Both the position numbers and the translations under genes were made by a program. A DNA stretch of 7,594 nt from NCBI GenBank assembly GCA_000437675.1, contig FR901797.1, positions 1 through 7,594 on the forward strand. The letters run 5' to 3'. The notes under the pieces are model-generated. The model saw only the letters and a list, made by a program, of their open reading frames with translations, did not search any database and was not told the origin of the DNA. Position 1 is the first letter of the stretch, and each line of letters begins with the position of its first letter. Shown piece by piece: positions 1 through 7,034 of this stretch. Source of the DNA: Prevotella sp. CAG:891. GTDB taxonomy: Bacteria; Bacteroidota; Bacteroidia; Bacteroidales; Bacteroidaceae.

Positions 1-50
1 AAATTAAGGCAAATCTTGAATTTCATAAAAGTTCAGCCGACTTCAATAGC

Positions 51-106
51 AAAAGCCCACTCTCAAGCAATGATTTGCACTATTCATTGCCGAGAGTGGG
101 CTTTTT
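51..106. terminator. Bidirectional two-tier stem-loop terminator after the glycoside hydrolase gene
   Basis: A perfect 14-bp inverted repeat pairs 51-64 with 92-105. Inside it a second 7-bp stem (GCAATGA/TCATTGC) forms after a small internal bulge, closing a 10-base loop. Read on the minus strand it lies about 30 bases past the hydrolase stop codon and ends in T4. Read on the plus strand it ends in T5 (102-106), so it could also stop transcripts entering from the left. Bases 1-50 show no recognisable gene. Confidence 0.8.
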
Positions 107-137
107 AAATGTTCATCTTAAGTCAGAAAGGAAAGGA

Positions 138-3100
138 TTACTTTATCATCTTTTGTCCGTTGATGATGTTAATACCTTTATGAGGAACAGGCAGTTGACG
201 GCCCGACAAATCGTAAATAGAATCCTTCACGATAGGGTTCTTAGCAGTTACTTGGCCGATACCCGTAGGACCCGGATTGATATCCAAAGGATTTTGGTCA
301 ATACCTTCAAACACAAATACCGATGAAGCCGGCATATTGATGGTCAGTTCCTTATCGATGTCGATAGCTTCGCCCATCTTCAAACCATTCAGCACAGGCT
401 GATCTTTGAAAGAACTGGTCCAAATAACCTGCGTGCTGACATATTCAGGAATGTCAAGCGCCTTACGCAGCGTAATTTTGATGGTTTGTGCCGAAGCACT
501 CGGGTTTCTAAGAGCCAGCGTAGCCTTTTTGCCGTTCCACGAAGCCCAACCATAGATGTTAGCCTTGGCACCATCCCACGGATTACCGCCAACCCAGTGA
601 ATATCGGGCAGCACATCCTCGTTACGCTTTTGCCAGTCAATACATTCAGCCAAGTCAGCCCACAGCTTACCACCATTGATTTCGTCCATGAGCTTAAAGT
701 CGTTGTACAGTTCCACCATACCCGAACCACAAGCAAAGGCACAACGCATTTCGCGCACAATACCCTTGTAATCCATCGACTTCGACACCTGGCCGAACTT
801 CGTCAGAATGAATCCGTGAGTCATGATGGTGTTGATGGGGCAGAGCGGAGAATTCTGTACAAAGTTTTGGTAAACCAAGCGGTCGCGGTACGTAATCCAG
901 CGTTCGCGGTCATCGCCCTGATTACCGATTACGCTCCAGTCGTTCTCCTGACGCCAAACAGCATCCGAGAAGTGGAACCAGAAAGGCGAAGCCCATGTGC
1001 CCACTGTCGTGTTGAAGAAAATGTCAGCCTTCTTTTTACGCACTTCGCGTTCCAAAGAAATGATACCCTCAGCATTTTCAATGCCCGTATCGCCAGCGTC
1101 CGGACCCAAGGCACTCCATTGTGCGCTGATGCCGTCAAACTTAAAGAAGCGGAAGTCATACTTGTCAATCATCGACGTACAAGCCTTCATGAACGTGTCG
1201 TAGTAATCCTTGTTACTCAGCTGCATGCCGCCCTTATCCTTCCAGTAATTCCGGCGGTACGTACCACTCTGGCCGTAGCCACCCACCGGGCCCAGCCAGG
1301 CACCCTGTCCGGCACCCATTAGTCGTCCCGTTTTGTCGGCAGCGCTGAATCCGTTAGGGAAGTTCTTGTTGAAAGTCCACGTTCCGTAATGATCCCAGCC
1401 ATCGTCCCAAACAAAAGCAACCGGAGCTTTGCCGTAAGGTTTATAGAATTTTTCATACCAATGGTTCACCACCTCGGCACACTGCTCCTCAGTCATATTC
1501 TTTGAATAATCCTCAGAGTTGTTGCGGTCAATGTTCAGTTCGTACCACGAAATGTATACCGGCATGGCACGCCAGGGCACAGCACGTTCGCGTTCGCTGT
1601 AAGCCAGGAACGAACGGCGCGACTGACCCGGAGCTATCAAGCCCACTACAGAGCTGACGTTCCACGTCGTACCGCCCTTGAGCGTCGTATTGCGGCGCCA
1701 GTAACCCTCCATCGGCGATTCTGTCGGGGCCGGGAGGTGAATGGTATCAGGGGCGGGCGGAGCCGGCAGATGAATGGTATCAGGAGCAGCCGTCATAACC
1801 GAAGTAATCGTACCATTCGACGTGTTAGCCTCGTTCTTCATCGACACCAGGTAGCGCAGCGTAAACTGTCCGTTGTAAGGCAGTTTCACCTGATACGTAT
1901 TGTCAGCCTTTTGGCTTCCCGTAAATCCGAAGTGATAATCATAGGCAATGGGTGCCCCGTCCTGCAGCAAGTCAACACCCACAATCTGCAAGCGGTTATT
2001 GCCGTTTTTGTAAAGGAATTCCGTGTTCAGCACCGCCTTGTTTGCCTGGATGTTAACCGGCTGTTCGTGTTTGTAAATGTACTGAGCCTCGTGTCCCATT
2101 TCAAGGATACGCGCCGGCACATCTTTATTATTAGCCTTAGTCCAGAAGTTGGGCGTCCATTCCTCGGTGCGTGCCTCATCTTCCACAAAGGTGTAACCCT
2201 CCTTCACATCAGCCGCCTTGACAGCCGGCACCAGTTTCGTAGCAGGAATAGCTTTACTTTGTTTCGAAGCCTCAGTCATCAGGTCGTACACCACCACCGG
2301 CGTACCGATAGGTTTGCTAAACGTGATGCTACCGTTGCTTTCAATCGTTTGCGAAGCCGTTTCAACAAAGTAACGAATCAGGTAAGTACCCTTTTCCGGA
2401 ATGTTCAGTGTAAACACATTGTTCTCCGTCTTTCCACCCGTGTAGCCAAAATGATAATCATGAGCCACCACCTCGTCGGTTTGTGCCTTTATCACGTCCA
2501 CACCCACCAACTGCAAGCGGTGTGCGCCACCTTTATATTGGAACGTAACGGTTTGTTCGCCCGCCTCGCGGAAGGTAACATAGCCCTGTGCCGCCTTAAT
2601 GTCCTCAGGCGTAAGGTCAAAGTACTTGCCACCGTCTTCAACGCGAATTTTCAGAATGTCGGCCGGCGTATCCGTACCCGGAGAAAAGTTGAACGACTCC
2701 GTAGTCCAACTCTTCGGCGTAAAGTTTTCGATGCCCGCATTTTCCGTTTTGATAGCGTTCACACCCATTGGTGTTTCGAGTCCGGCAAATATTTTATCGC
2801 TTGCCAGCACCGCACCACGCGTATTACCCACCACCGCAGGCGCACTGCCGGCAGCAATGTTGTCCACAGTGTAAATCATCGGCGTAACCGACTGCATAGC
2901 CTGGTCGTTCTTAGCCGTGATGTTCAAGTCCGTGCGCAAATAGTGCGAACCGTCGCGCAGAACGGCTCTCCATTCAATCGTCAGGTTATCTTTCGAAAAA
3001 ACAGCCTTGATAGCCTTACCTGCAAAGCGTTCCGAACCCTTTGCAGCAGCAATGTTGGCATTCAGTTCTTCAGTGTCGACGCTTTCCAACTTCATGTCCG

Positions 3101-3353
3101 AAGCATTCAGAGCCGTACCATTGCCCAAAATCACCTTAAACAGTTCACTGCCCGGTTTCAGATTCATGGCCTTACAGCCGTTGAACAGCAATTTGCCATC
3201 GGCCGTACGGATAAACGAAGCACTGAGCAAATCGTTTTTCAAAACGTATTCTTCGCCGTTCACTTCAACCAAGGCAATGCCGGCTTGTTGTTGCTGCGGA
3301 AAGATTACAGCTTGCGCCATGGCTTTTGGGGTACCCAGTAAACACACCACCAT
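138..3353 (-). CDS. Secreted multidomain glycoside hydrolase, clan GH-D (GH27/GH36 alpha-galactosidase-like)
   Basis: This 1071-residue protein is probably an exported glycosidase acting on alpha-linked galactose or N-acetylgalactosamine; the substrate is inferred from fold only. Residues 15-200 look like an N-terminal beta-sandwich. Residues about 210-345 and 397-517 are two diverged copies of one beta domain, each with RLQ(L/I)VGVD and DYHFG(Y/F)TG. A Pro-rich linker with a duplicated PDTIHLPAP unit spans 523-543. The catalytic barrel covers about 545-915: WDDGW at 649-653 is the substrate-binding signature of the clan, FFKFD ends at the likely nucleophile Asp740, and HFSD ends at Asp797, a candidate acid/base. 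A C-terminal beta domain follows, then a tail at 1045-1071 (DLSGRQ...KGINIINGQK) typical of exported Bacteroidetes proteins. The start at 3353 is only the first in-frame ATG: it gives a signal peptide without a charged N-region, and the natural start at 3396 is one base out of frame. The exact GH family is uncertain. Confidence 0.85.
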   Translation of the reverse strand: MVVCLLGTPKAMAQAVIFPQQQQAGIALVEVNGEEYVLKNDLLSASFIRTADGKLLFNGCKAMNLKPGSELFKVILGNGTALNASDMKLESVDTEELNANIAAAKGSERFAGKAIKAVFSKDNLTIEWRAVLRDGSHYLRTDLNITAKNDQAMQSVTPMIYTVDNIAAGSAPAVVGNTRGAVLASDKIFAGLETPMGVNAIKTENAGIENFTPKSWTTESFNFSPGTDTPADILKIRVEDGGKYFDLTPEDIKAAQGYVTFREAGEQTVTFQYKGGAHRLQLVGVDVIKAQTDEVVAHDYHFGYTGGKTENNVFTLNIPEKGTYLIRYFVETASQTIESNGSITFSKPIGTPVVVYDLMTEASKQSKAIPATKLVPAVKAADVKEGYTFVEDEARTEEWTPNFWTKANNKDVPARILEMGHEAQYIYKHEQPVNIQANKAVLNTEFLYKNGNNRLQIVGVDLLQDGAPIAYDYHFGFTGSQKADNTYQVKLPYNGQFTLRYLVSMKNEANTSNGTITSVMTAAPDTIHLPAPPAPDTIHLPAPTESPMEGYWRRNTTLKGGTTWNVSSVVGLIAPGQSRRSFLAYSERERAVPWRAMPVYISWYELNIDRNNSEDYSKNMTEEQCAEVVNHWYEKFYKPYGKAPVAFVWDDGWDHYGTWTFNKNFPNGFSAADKTGRLMGAGQGAWLGPVGGYGQSGTYRRNYWKDKGGMQLSNKDYYDTFMKACTSMIDKYDFRFFKFDGISAQWSALGPDAGDTGIENAEGIISLEREVRKKKADIFFNTTVGTWASPFWFHFSDAVWRQENDWSVIGNQGDDRERWITYRDRLVYQNFVQNSPLCPINTIMTHGFILTKFGQVSKSMDYKGIVREMRCAFACGSGMVELYNDFKLMDEINGGKLWADLAECIDWQKRNEDVLPDIHWVGGNPWDGAKANIYGWASWNGKKATLALRNPSASAQTIKITLRKALDIPEYVSTQVIWTSSFKDQPVLNGLKMGEAIDIDKELTINMPASSVFVFEGIDQNPLDINPGPTGIGQVTAKNPIVKDSIYDLSGRQLPVPHKGINIINGQKMIK
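1729..1794 (-). repeat. Two 33-bp tandem units encoding the duplicated PDTIHLPAP linker
   Basis: Two near-identical 33-base units lie at 1729-1761 and 1762-1794 and share the core TGAATGGTATCAGG, which is at 1738 and 1771. The period is 11 codons, so changes in copy number would lengthen or shorten the Pro-rich linker before the catalytic barrel without breaking the frame. Confidence 0.8.
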
Positions 3354-3396
3354 GCAGGTGCTTGCGAGTAACTTGTGGTAATTAATTTTTATTCAT
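3354..3396 (-). other. Out-of-frame natural start and signal-peptide N-region of the glycoside hydrolase
   Basis: On the minus strand an ATG at 3396-3394 opens ATGAATAAAAATTAA, which stops after four codons. The frame of the hydrolase reads from here as IKINYHKLLASTC and then runs into its own MVVCLLG...AMAQA. Removing one A from the A5 tract (3390-3386) joins the ATG to that frame as MNKINYHKLLASTC, giving a classic signal peptide with lysines, a hydrophobic core and an AMA-QA cleavage site. A net loss of 4 bp from the neighbouring TAATTA stretch would also restore the frame. This is either a slippage site, a mutation or a sequencing error. Confidence 0.65.
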
Positions 3397-3514
3397 GATA
3401 GATTTAAAAATGTGTTGTATGTTGTGGTTGTTAGATTCAAGTTTGGAAAAAAGCCATTTCTGCAAATAGCAAGTTTTTCAAATGTTTCATTTATGGATTT
3501 TCCAATAAGTATTG

Positions 3515-3522
3515 CAAATATA
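3515..3522 (-). promoter_or_regulatory. Candidate -7 promoter element for the glycoside hydrolase gene
   Basis: The minus strand reads TATATTTG, a perfect match to the Bacteroidetes TAnnTTTG element, about 120 bases ahead of the ATG at 3396. No TTTG is present at the usual -33 distance, so the call is tentative. A regulated promoter helped by an activator would look like this. Confidence 0.35.
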
Positions 3523-3683
3523 CGTAATTAAAATGACTTACTTCCTCTATTTTTAATATTTGTTATGAATAAAAAGCGTTGTTTGTACATCAAAAAGGGT
3601 TTGCATGCGCTAACTCAGATTGTTTGCCTGTACTGAAATGAATATTTTTTAGAAAGCATACGTGTAATCAGTTTGTTTTTCGC

Positions 3684-3691
3684 TACCTTTG
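3684..3691 (+). promoter_or_regulatory. Candidate -7 promoter element for the HAD-patatin operon
   Basis: TACCTTTG matches TAnnTTTG exactly and lies 55 bases ahead of the HAD start codon. The only nearby TTTG (3672-3675) is too close to act as a normal -33 element, so support comes from the -7 match and its position alone. Confidence 0.4.
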
Positions 3692-3746
3692 TCCTATTTG
3701 AATGCAGATGTTATCTGTACAATTTTTTAAAATGAAATAGGAAACA

Positions 3747-4403
3747 ATGATACGAAGTATATTATTCGATTTAGACGGAACCCTGCTCGATACGTTAGAC
3801 GATTTGGCCAACAGCGTGAATTATGCTTTGCGCACACACCACCTTCCCGAACGAAGCCATACAGAAATACGCAGTTTCTTGGGCAATGGCATACGCAATT
3901 TGATGCTCGATGCCGTAGGGCGCGGCATGAGCGACGAAGCATTCGAACCTGTGTTTCAAACCTTCCGTACCTACTACGTGGAGCATTGTCTCGATAAATC
4001 TAAACCATTTGCCGGAATCATTGATTTGCTCAAAGCCTTGCAACAACGCGGCATCACGATGGCTGTGGTGTCAAATAAATTACATCCCGCAGTTGTTGAA
4101 CTCAACGAACGTTTTTTCAAGGATTACATCACTTCGGCTGTGGGCGAAAGTGCCACGGTTCGGCGCAAACCCAACCCCGACGCCGTACTTGCCGCCCTCA
4201 GCGAATTGGGATGCAGCAAAGACGAGGCCGTATATGTGGGCGACTCCGAAGTCGACTTGCTCACAGCCCAAAATGCCGGCATGCAGTGTATGCTGGTGTT
4301 GTGGGGTTTTCGCGACGAAGACTTTTTGCGTAGCCTGCCTGGTGCTTCCCTCTTTGCCCAATGTCCGGCAGACATTCTTTCATGGCTCGATACACAATGC
4401 TGA
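3747..4403 (+). CDS. HAD superfamily IA hydrolase, phosphoglycolate phosphatase-like
   Basis: This 218-residue cytoplasmic phosphatase has every HAD motif in order. Motif I is FDLDGTLLD with nucleophile Asp8 and acid/base Asp10. Motif II is VVSNK with Ser109. Motif III is Lys141 in RRKPNPD. Motif IV is GDSEVD with Asp166 and Asp170 for magnesium. A helical cap lies between motifs I and II (about 15-90), as in subfamily IA. The family hydrolyses small phosphorylated metabolites; the Gph/PGP-like pattern suggests 2-phosphoglycolate, but substrate cannot be read reliably from sequence. The start at 3747 places the first motif at the usual distance and is preceded by AGGAA at 3739-3743. The only ATG just upstream (3732) meets a stop after two codons. 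The stop codon overlaps the natural start of the patatin gene as TGATG, implying one transcript and coupled translation. It is intact and of normal length. Confidence 0.92.
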   Translation: MIRSILFDLDGTLLDTLDDLANSVNYALRTHHLPERSHTEIRSFLGNGIRNLMLDAVGRGMSDEAFEPVFQTFRTYYVEHCLDKSKPFAGIIDLLKALQQRGITMAVVSNKLHPAVVELNERFFKDYITSAVGESATVRRKPNPDAVLAALSELGCSKDEAVYVGDSEVDLLTAQNAGMQCMLVLWGFRDEDFLRSLPGASLFAQCPADILSWLDTQC

Positions 4404-4457
4404 TGAACAGATTATGGCTTAACCTTTTGCTGCCCCTTTGCCTATGGCTGGGCCCCC
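4403..4457 (+). other. Natural start of the patatin gene, now out of frame
   Basis: ATG at 4403-4405 overlaps the HAD stop codon and encodes MNRLWLNLLLPLCLWL, the charged and hydrophobic start of a signal peptide. In the present sequence this frame passes through the inserted copy of the direct repeat into unrelated residues and stops at 4969. Deleting the 31-bp repeat unit would continue it directly as CSQPVRAQK and on into the patatin domain. Confidence 0.75.
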
Positions 4458-4481
4458 TTGCTGCCCCTTTGCCTATGGCTG
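4427..4481 (+). repeat. 24-bp direct repeat, two copies, within the patatin signal-peptide region
   Basis: Exact 24-base copies lie at 4427-4450 and 4458-4481, separated by GGCCCCC, giving a 31-base period that is not a multiple of three. Both copies encode LLPLCLWL when read in their own frames. The second copy moves the downstream patatin frame by one base relative to the natural ATG at 4403. Loss of one copy plus the spacer, by slippage or recombination, would repair the gene exactly. Confidence 0.9.
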
Positions 4482-6788
4482 TGCTCCCAGCCCGTTCGAG
4501 CGCAGAAAGGAAATGCTGCTCAGAATCGTCCCCGTGTAGGCCTTGTGCTGAGCGGCGGTGGAGCCAAAGGTGCGGCCCACATTGGTGTGATACGCGCAGT
4601 CGAACAAGCCGGCATTCCCATCGACTACATAGCAGGCACCAGTATGGGAGCCATAGTTGGCGGCCTCTATGCCATGGGCTACACCACCGACGAATTGGAA
4701 CAACTCGTGAAAATGCAGGATTGGGAAATGCTCCTGTCCGACAAATCGCCCCGCAAGCAGCTCTCGCCCGAACAGCGCGAACGCAAGGGACGTTACATCC
4801 TGAATATCCCCCTTTCACGAAGTGCCAAACCCAAAATGGATGGTTTTGTGCGCGGACGCAATTTGGGCAATATGTTGGCCCGGCTCACAGTGGGCTATCA
4901 CGACAGCATCAGTTTCGACAGCCTGCACATACCCTTTGCCTGCGTGGCTACCAACCTGGCCAATGGTGATGAAGTGGTGCTGCGCAGTGGCAAACTCTCA
5001 GCCGCCATACGCGCCAGTATGGCCATTCCCGGAGTTTTTACTCCCGTACTGATGGAGGGCAAAACATTGGTCGACGGCGGATTGTGCAACAACTTTCCAG
5101 TCGATGTGGCCCGACGCATGGGTGCCGACATCGTCATAGGCTCCACCGTGCAGCGCGTGTTCAATGACACCATGCAGCAAGGAGGCATACAAAGCGTGGT
5201 GCAGCAGCTCATCAGCATTTCGAGCCGACGAAAATTCGAAGAAAACATACAGCTTTGCAACCTGCACATAGGCGTGAACCCCAAGGGCGTGTCGACCATG
5301 GACTTCAGTCCCGAAAAGTTAGACACCATGATTCGCCGTGGCTACGAAACAGCCCGTCAACATCAACGCACCCTTCAGCAAATAGCCCTTGCCACAGGCG
5401 TACATTTTCCTTACGCCCCCAAGCTGCGTTTTCCCGGTCAAACGCCCGGTGCTTCTTCCGTCCGGCTTCCTGCCGATACATTGTGCAGCCCCCACTCGGC
5501 AGCCTTGGCATCGGCCTTGCCTAAACTTCAAGGCAGCCACCCATCCCGGCCAACAGGTTGCCAAAGAGGCATGCAGTCCGATTTTCAAGTAGCCAGCATA
5601 GCCTTCGACCACATCACCCCCGCCGAGGAACGCATCATACGCAAGGCCTGCAAACTTGCCGAACACTCGCGCATCACGCAGCAGCAGATTGAACATGCCG
5701 TAACCCTGCTCAACGAACGCTTTCTGTATCTCGACGCCCATTATTCGCTCATCGAAGCCGAGCAAGGCTACCATCTGCTGTTTCATGCCCACGAACGTTT
5801 GGCAAGCGAATTAGGCGTAGCCGCCCGTTTCGATACCGAGGAACTGGCCGCCATTCTGCTCAATGCCAATTTTGTGTTCCGCACCCACGTGCCCACCACC
5901 ATCGACCTCGCCGCCCGGCTCACCGAGCAATATGCCGTGCGCGGATCGCTCACCGTTGAACCCTGGCTGAACAAGCAGTTCAACGTGTTCTACGAGTTTC
6001 GCCATCGCGACATCGACGTCAATCACAAAGGCCGTCGCGCCAGCAGCCTAGTGTTTCAGCAGCAGCAAGCCGGTTTGGCCTACGCCTATCGGCAAACGCG
6101 CAATTTCGATGCAGAATTAGGACTAAAGTTTCAGCGTTTCGATTTCAACGACGTACTGATGAACGACGAAGGCACCCTCGCAGCCTTTCCCGATCCGGTC
6201 AGCGACAATTACTTCACAGGCTACGTACGTTTGAACTACAATTCACAAGACAAGGCCGACAATCCCACCGTAGGTTCCAAGTTTGTAGCAACCTACACGT
6301 TTACCACCGACAATTTGACGTGCCTGAAACGCCCCCATGCCTTTTCCACCGTGTCAGCCACGTGGCAAACCGTCATGGCCCTTGGCAAGCGATTTGCCCT
6401 TTTGCCCCGTTTCTCCGGCCGCTTGGTATTAGGTAAGAAAGTCCCCTTTATTTTTCGCAATGCCGTCGGCGGTCATCTTGAAGGCAAGTACCTCGAACAG
6501 CAGTTACCCTTTGTCGGGTTAAGCCACTTCGAACTCTTCCGCAACGCCCTTGTGTCGTGCGACGTAAAGTTCCGCTATCATTTCCTCACGCGCCATTACG
6601 CCACCCTTTTAGGAGCCGTACTGGCCGAGCAGCGCGACGTTCGTCACCTGAAAAAAGCCCACTACGCCTACGGCATAGGTCTGCATTACGGTTACGAAAC
6701 CAAGTTCGGCCCCGTACAAGCCGCCCTCAGCTATTCGGGCGAATGTCGCAAACCCACCTTCTACATGAGCGTAGGCTTCGACTTTTAG
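4458..6788 (+). CDS. Patatin-like phospholipase fused to POTRA and outer-membrane beta barrel (type Vd autotransporter / PlpD-like), start region disrupted
   Basis: The continuous frame encodes 776 residues from a TTG codon. A patatin domain fills about 26-320: oxyanion motif GGGAKG at 33-38, nucleophile Ser62 in GTSMG, and the catalytic Asp206 in DGG. This Ser-Asp dyad hydrolyses acyl chains of phospholipids. After a Pro/Ser-rich linker, a POTRA-like domain lies at about 374-447, and a BamA/Omp85-type 16-strand-like barrel runs to a terminal Phe (SVGFDF), the usual outer-membrane signature. The layout is that of type Vd secretion, in which the barrel anchors or exports the lipase at the cell surface. 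It is the second gene of an operon with the HAD phosphatase. The TTG start is only the most upstream usable codon: it has no visible ribosome site and leaves a short signal peptide without basic residues. The natural ATG at 4403 is shifted by a 31-bp insertion, so the copy seen here may be switched off or a pseudogene. The family call is firm; the substrate and true start are not. Confidence 0.85.
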   Translation: MLPLCLWLCSQPVRAQKGNAAQNRPRVGLVLSGGGAKGAAHIGVIRAVEQAGIPIDYIAGTSMGAIVGGLYAMGYTTDELEQLVKMQDWEMLLSDKSPRKQLSPEQRERKGRYILNIPLSRSAKPKMDGFVRGRNLGNMLARLTVGYHDSISFDSLHIPFACVATNLANGDEVVLRSGKLSAAIRASMAIPGVFTPVLMEGKTLVDGGLCNNFPVDVARRMGADIVIGSTVQRVFNDTMQQGGIQSVVQQLISISSRRKFEENIQLCNLHIGVNPKGVSTMDFSPEKLDTMIRRGYETARQHQRTLQQIALATGVHFPYAPKLRFPGQTPGASSVRLPADTLCSPHSAALASALPKLQGSHPSRPTGCQRGMQSDFQVASIAFDHITPAEERIIRKACKLAEHSRITQQQIEHAVTLLNERFLYLDAHYSLIEAEQGYHLLFHAHERLASELGVAARFDTEELAAILLNANFVFRTHVPTTIDLAARLTEQYAVRGSLTVEPWLNKQFNVFYEFRHRDIDVNHKGRRASSLVFQQQQAGLAYAYRQTRNFDAELGLKFQRFDFNDVLMNDEGTLAAFPDPVSDNYFTGYVRLNYNSQDKADNPTVGSKFVATYTFTTDNLTCLKRPHAFSTVSATWQTVMALGKRFALLPRFSGRLVLGKKVPFIFRNAVGGHLEGKYLEQQLPFVGLSHFELFRNALVSCDVKFRYHFLTRHYATLLGAVLAEQRDVRHLKKAHYAYGIGLHYGYETKFGPVQAALSYSGECRKPTFYMSVGFDF

Positions 6789-6816
6789 CCCTCCTTCGTT
6801 CGTCCCCTAATTCCCC

Positions 6817-6855
6817 AACGTGTGATTCAGCCAGCATGAATCACACGTTTTTTTT
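6817..6855 (+). terminator. Rho-independent terminator of the HAD-patatin operon
   Basis: A perfect 13-bp stem pairs 6817-6829 with 6837-6849 around a 7-base loop and is followed by T8 (6848-6855). It starts 28 bases after the patatin stop codon. It separates this operon from the CRISPR-Cas region; bases 6856-6937 between them show nothing recognisable. Confidence 0.93.
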
Positions 6856-6937
6856 ATCCGCATTTTCAGCCTCGAAAAATTGTGACGTTCTACTGGATTG
6901 TAAATTTAAAAAGGTAGAAGTATTTCTGTTTTAAGCC

Positions 6938-6972
6938 AAAAAAACCGACAACAAGAAAACTTGCTGCCGGTT
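6938..6972 (-). terminator. Rho-independent terminator of the tracrRNA
   Basis: Bases 6972-6960 pair with 6955-6943 in an unbroken 13-pair stem, including two G-U pairs when read as the minus-strand RNA, with a UUUU loop. The minus-strand T7 at 6944-6938 follows. The plus-strand side lacks a T tract, which fixes the orientation. Confidence 0.9.
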
Positions 6973-7000
6973 GAAACTGTACCACAACGGAATAATCCTT

Positions 7001-7034
7001 ATTGTGATTAGCTGAATTACTTGCAAAGTTAGAA
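7001..7034 (-). repeat. Anti-repeat of the tracrRNA (degenerate copy of the CRISPR repeat)
   Basis: On the plus strand this stretch begins ATTGTGATTAGCTG and reads like the first part of a Bacteroidetes type II-C repeat, so the minus-strand RNA can pair with crRNA. The right boundary is uncertain because the true repeat is not in the window; pairing could extend into the T8 tract at 7036-7043. Confidence 0.7.

Larger units (their letters stand above)
3397..3746. other. 350-base divergent intergenic region
   Basis: This AT-rich stretch separates the leftward glycoside hydrolase gene from the rightward HAD-patatin pair and must hold promoters for both. I see one good -7 element for each direction, listed separately, but no convincing matched -33 element for either. 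No open reading frame, RNA gene or sizeable inverted repeat was recognised. Confidence 0.6.

Noticed and set aside
75..326. An 83-codon plus-strand frame over the first terminator
   Set aside because: It starts inside a terminator hairpin and overlaps the end of the hydrolase gene in antisense; no coding signature.
486..1322. A 278-codon plus-strand frame opposite the hydrolase catalytic domain
   Set aside because: Low-complexity composition, no domain, and fully inside the real gene on the other strand.
1737..3341. A 534-codon open frame on the plus strand opposite the glycoside hydrolase
   Set aside because: It is the antisense of a gene with clear family motifs, is rich in Arg/His/Val without any recognisable domain, and has no promoter or ribosome site. 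Long antisense frames are a by-product of codon bias.
4361..4969. A 202-codon plus-strand frame starting inside the HAD gene
   Set aside because: Only the part from 4403 (MNRLWLNLLLPLCLWL) is meaningful, as the natural patatin start. After the repeat insertion the frame is a non-coding shadow of the patatin domain.
5319..5792. A 157-codon minus-strand frame inside the patatin gene
   Set aside because: Antisense shadow of the linker and POTRA region with no domain or promoter.
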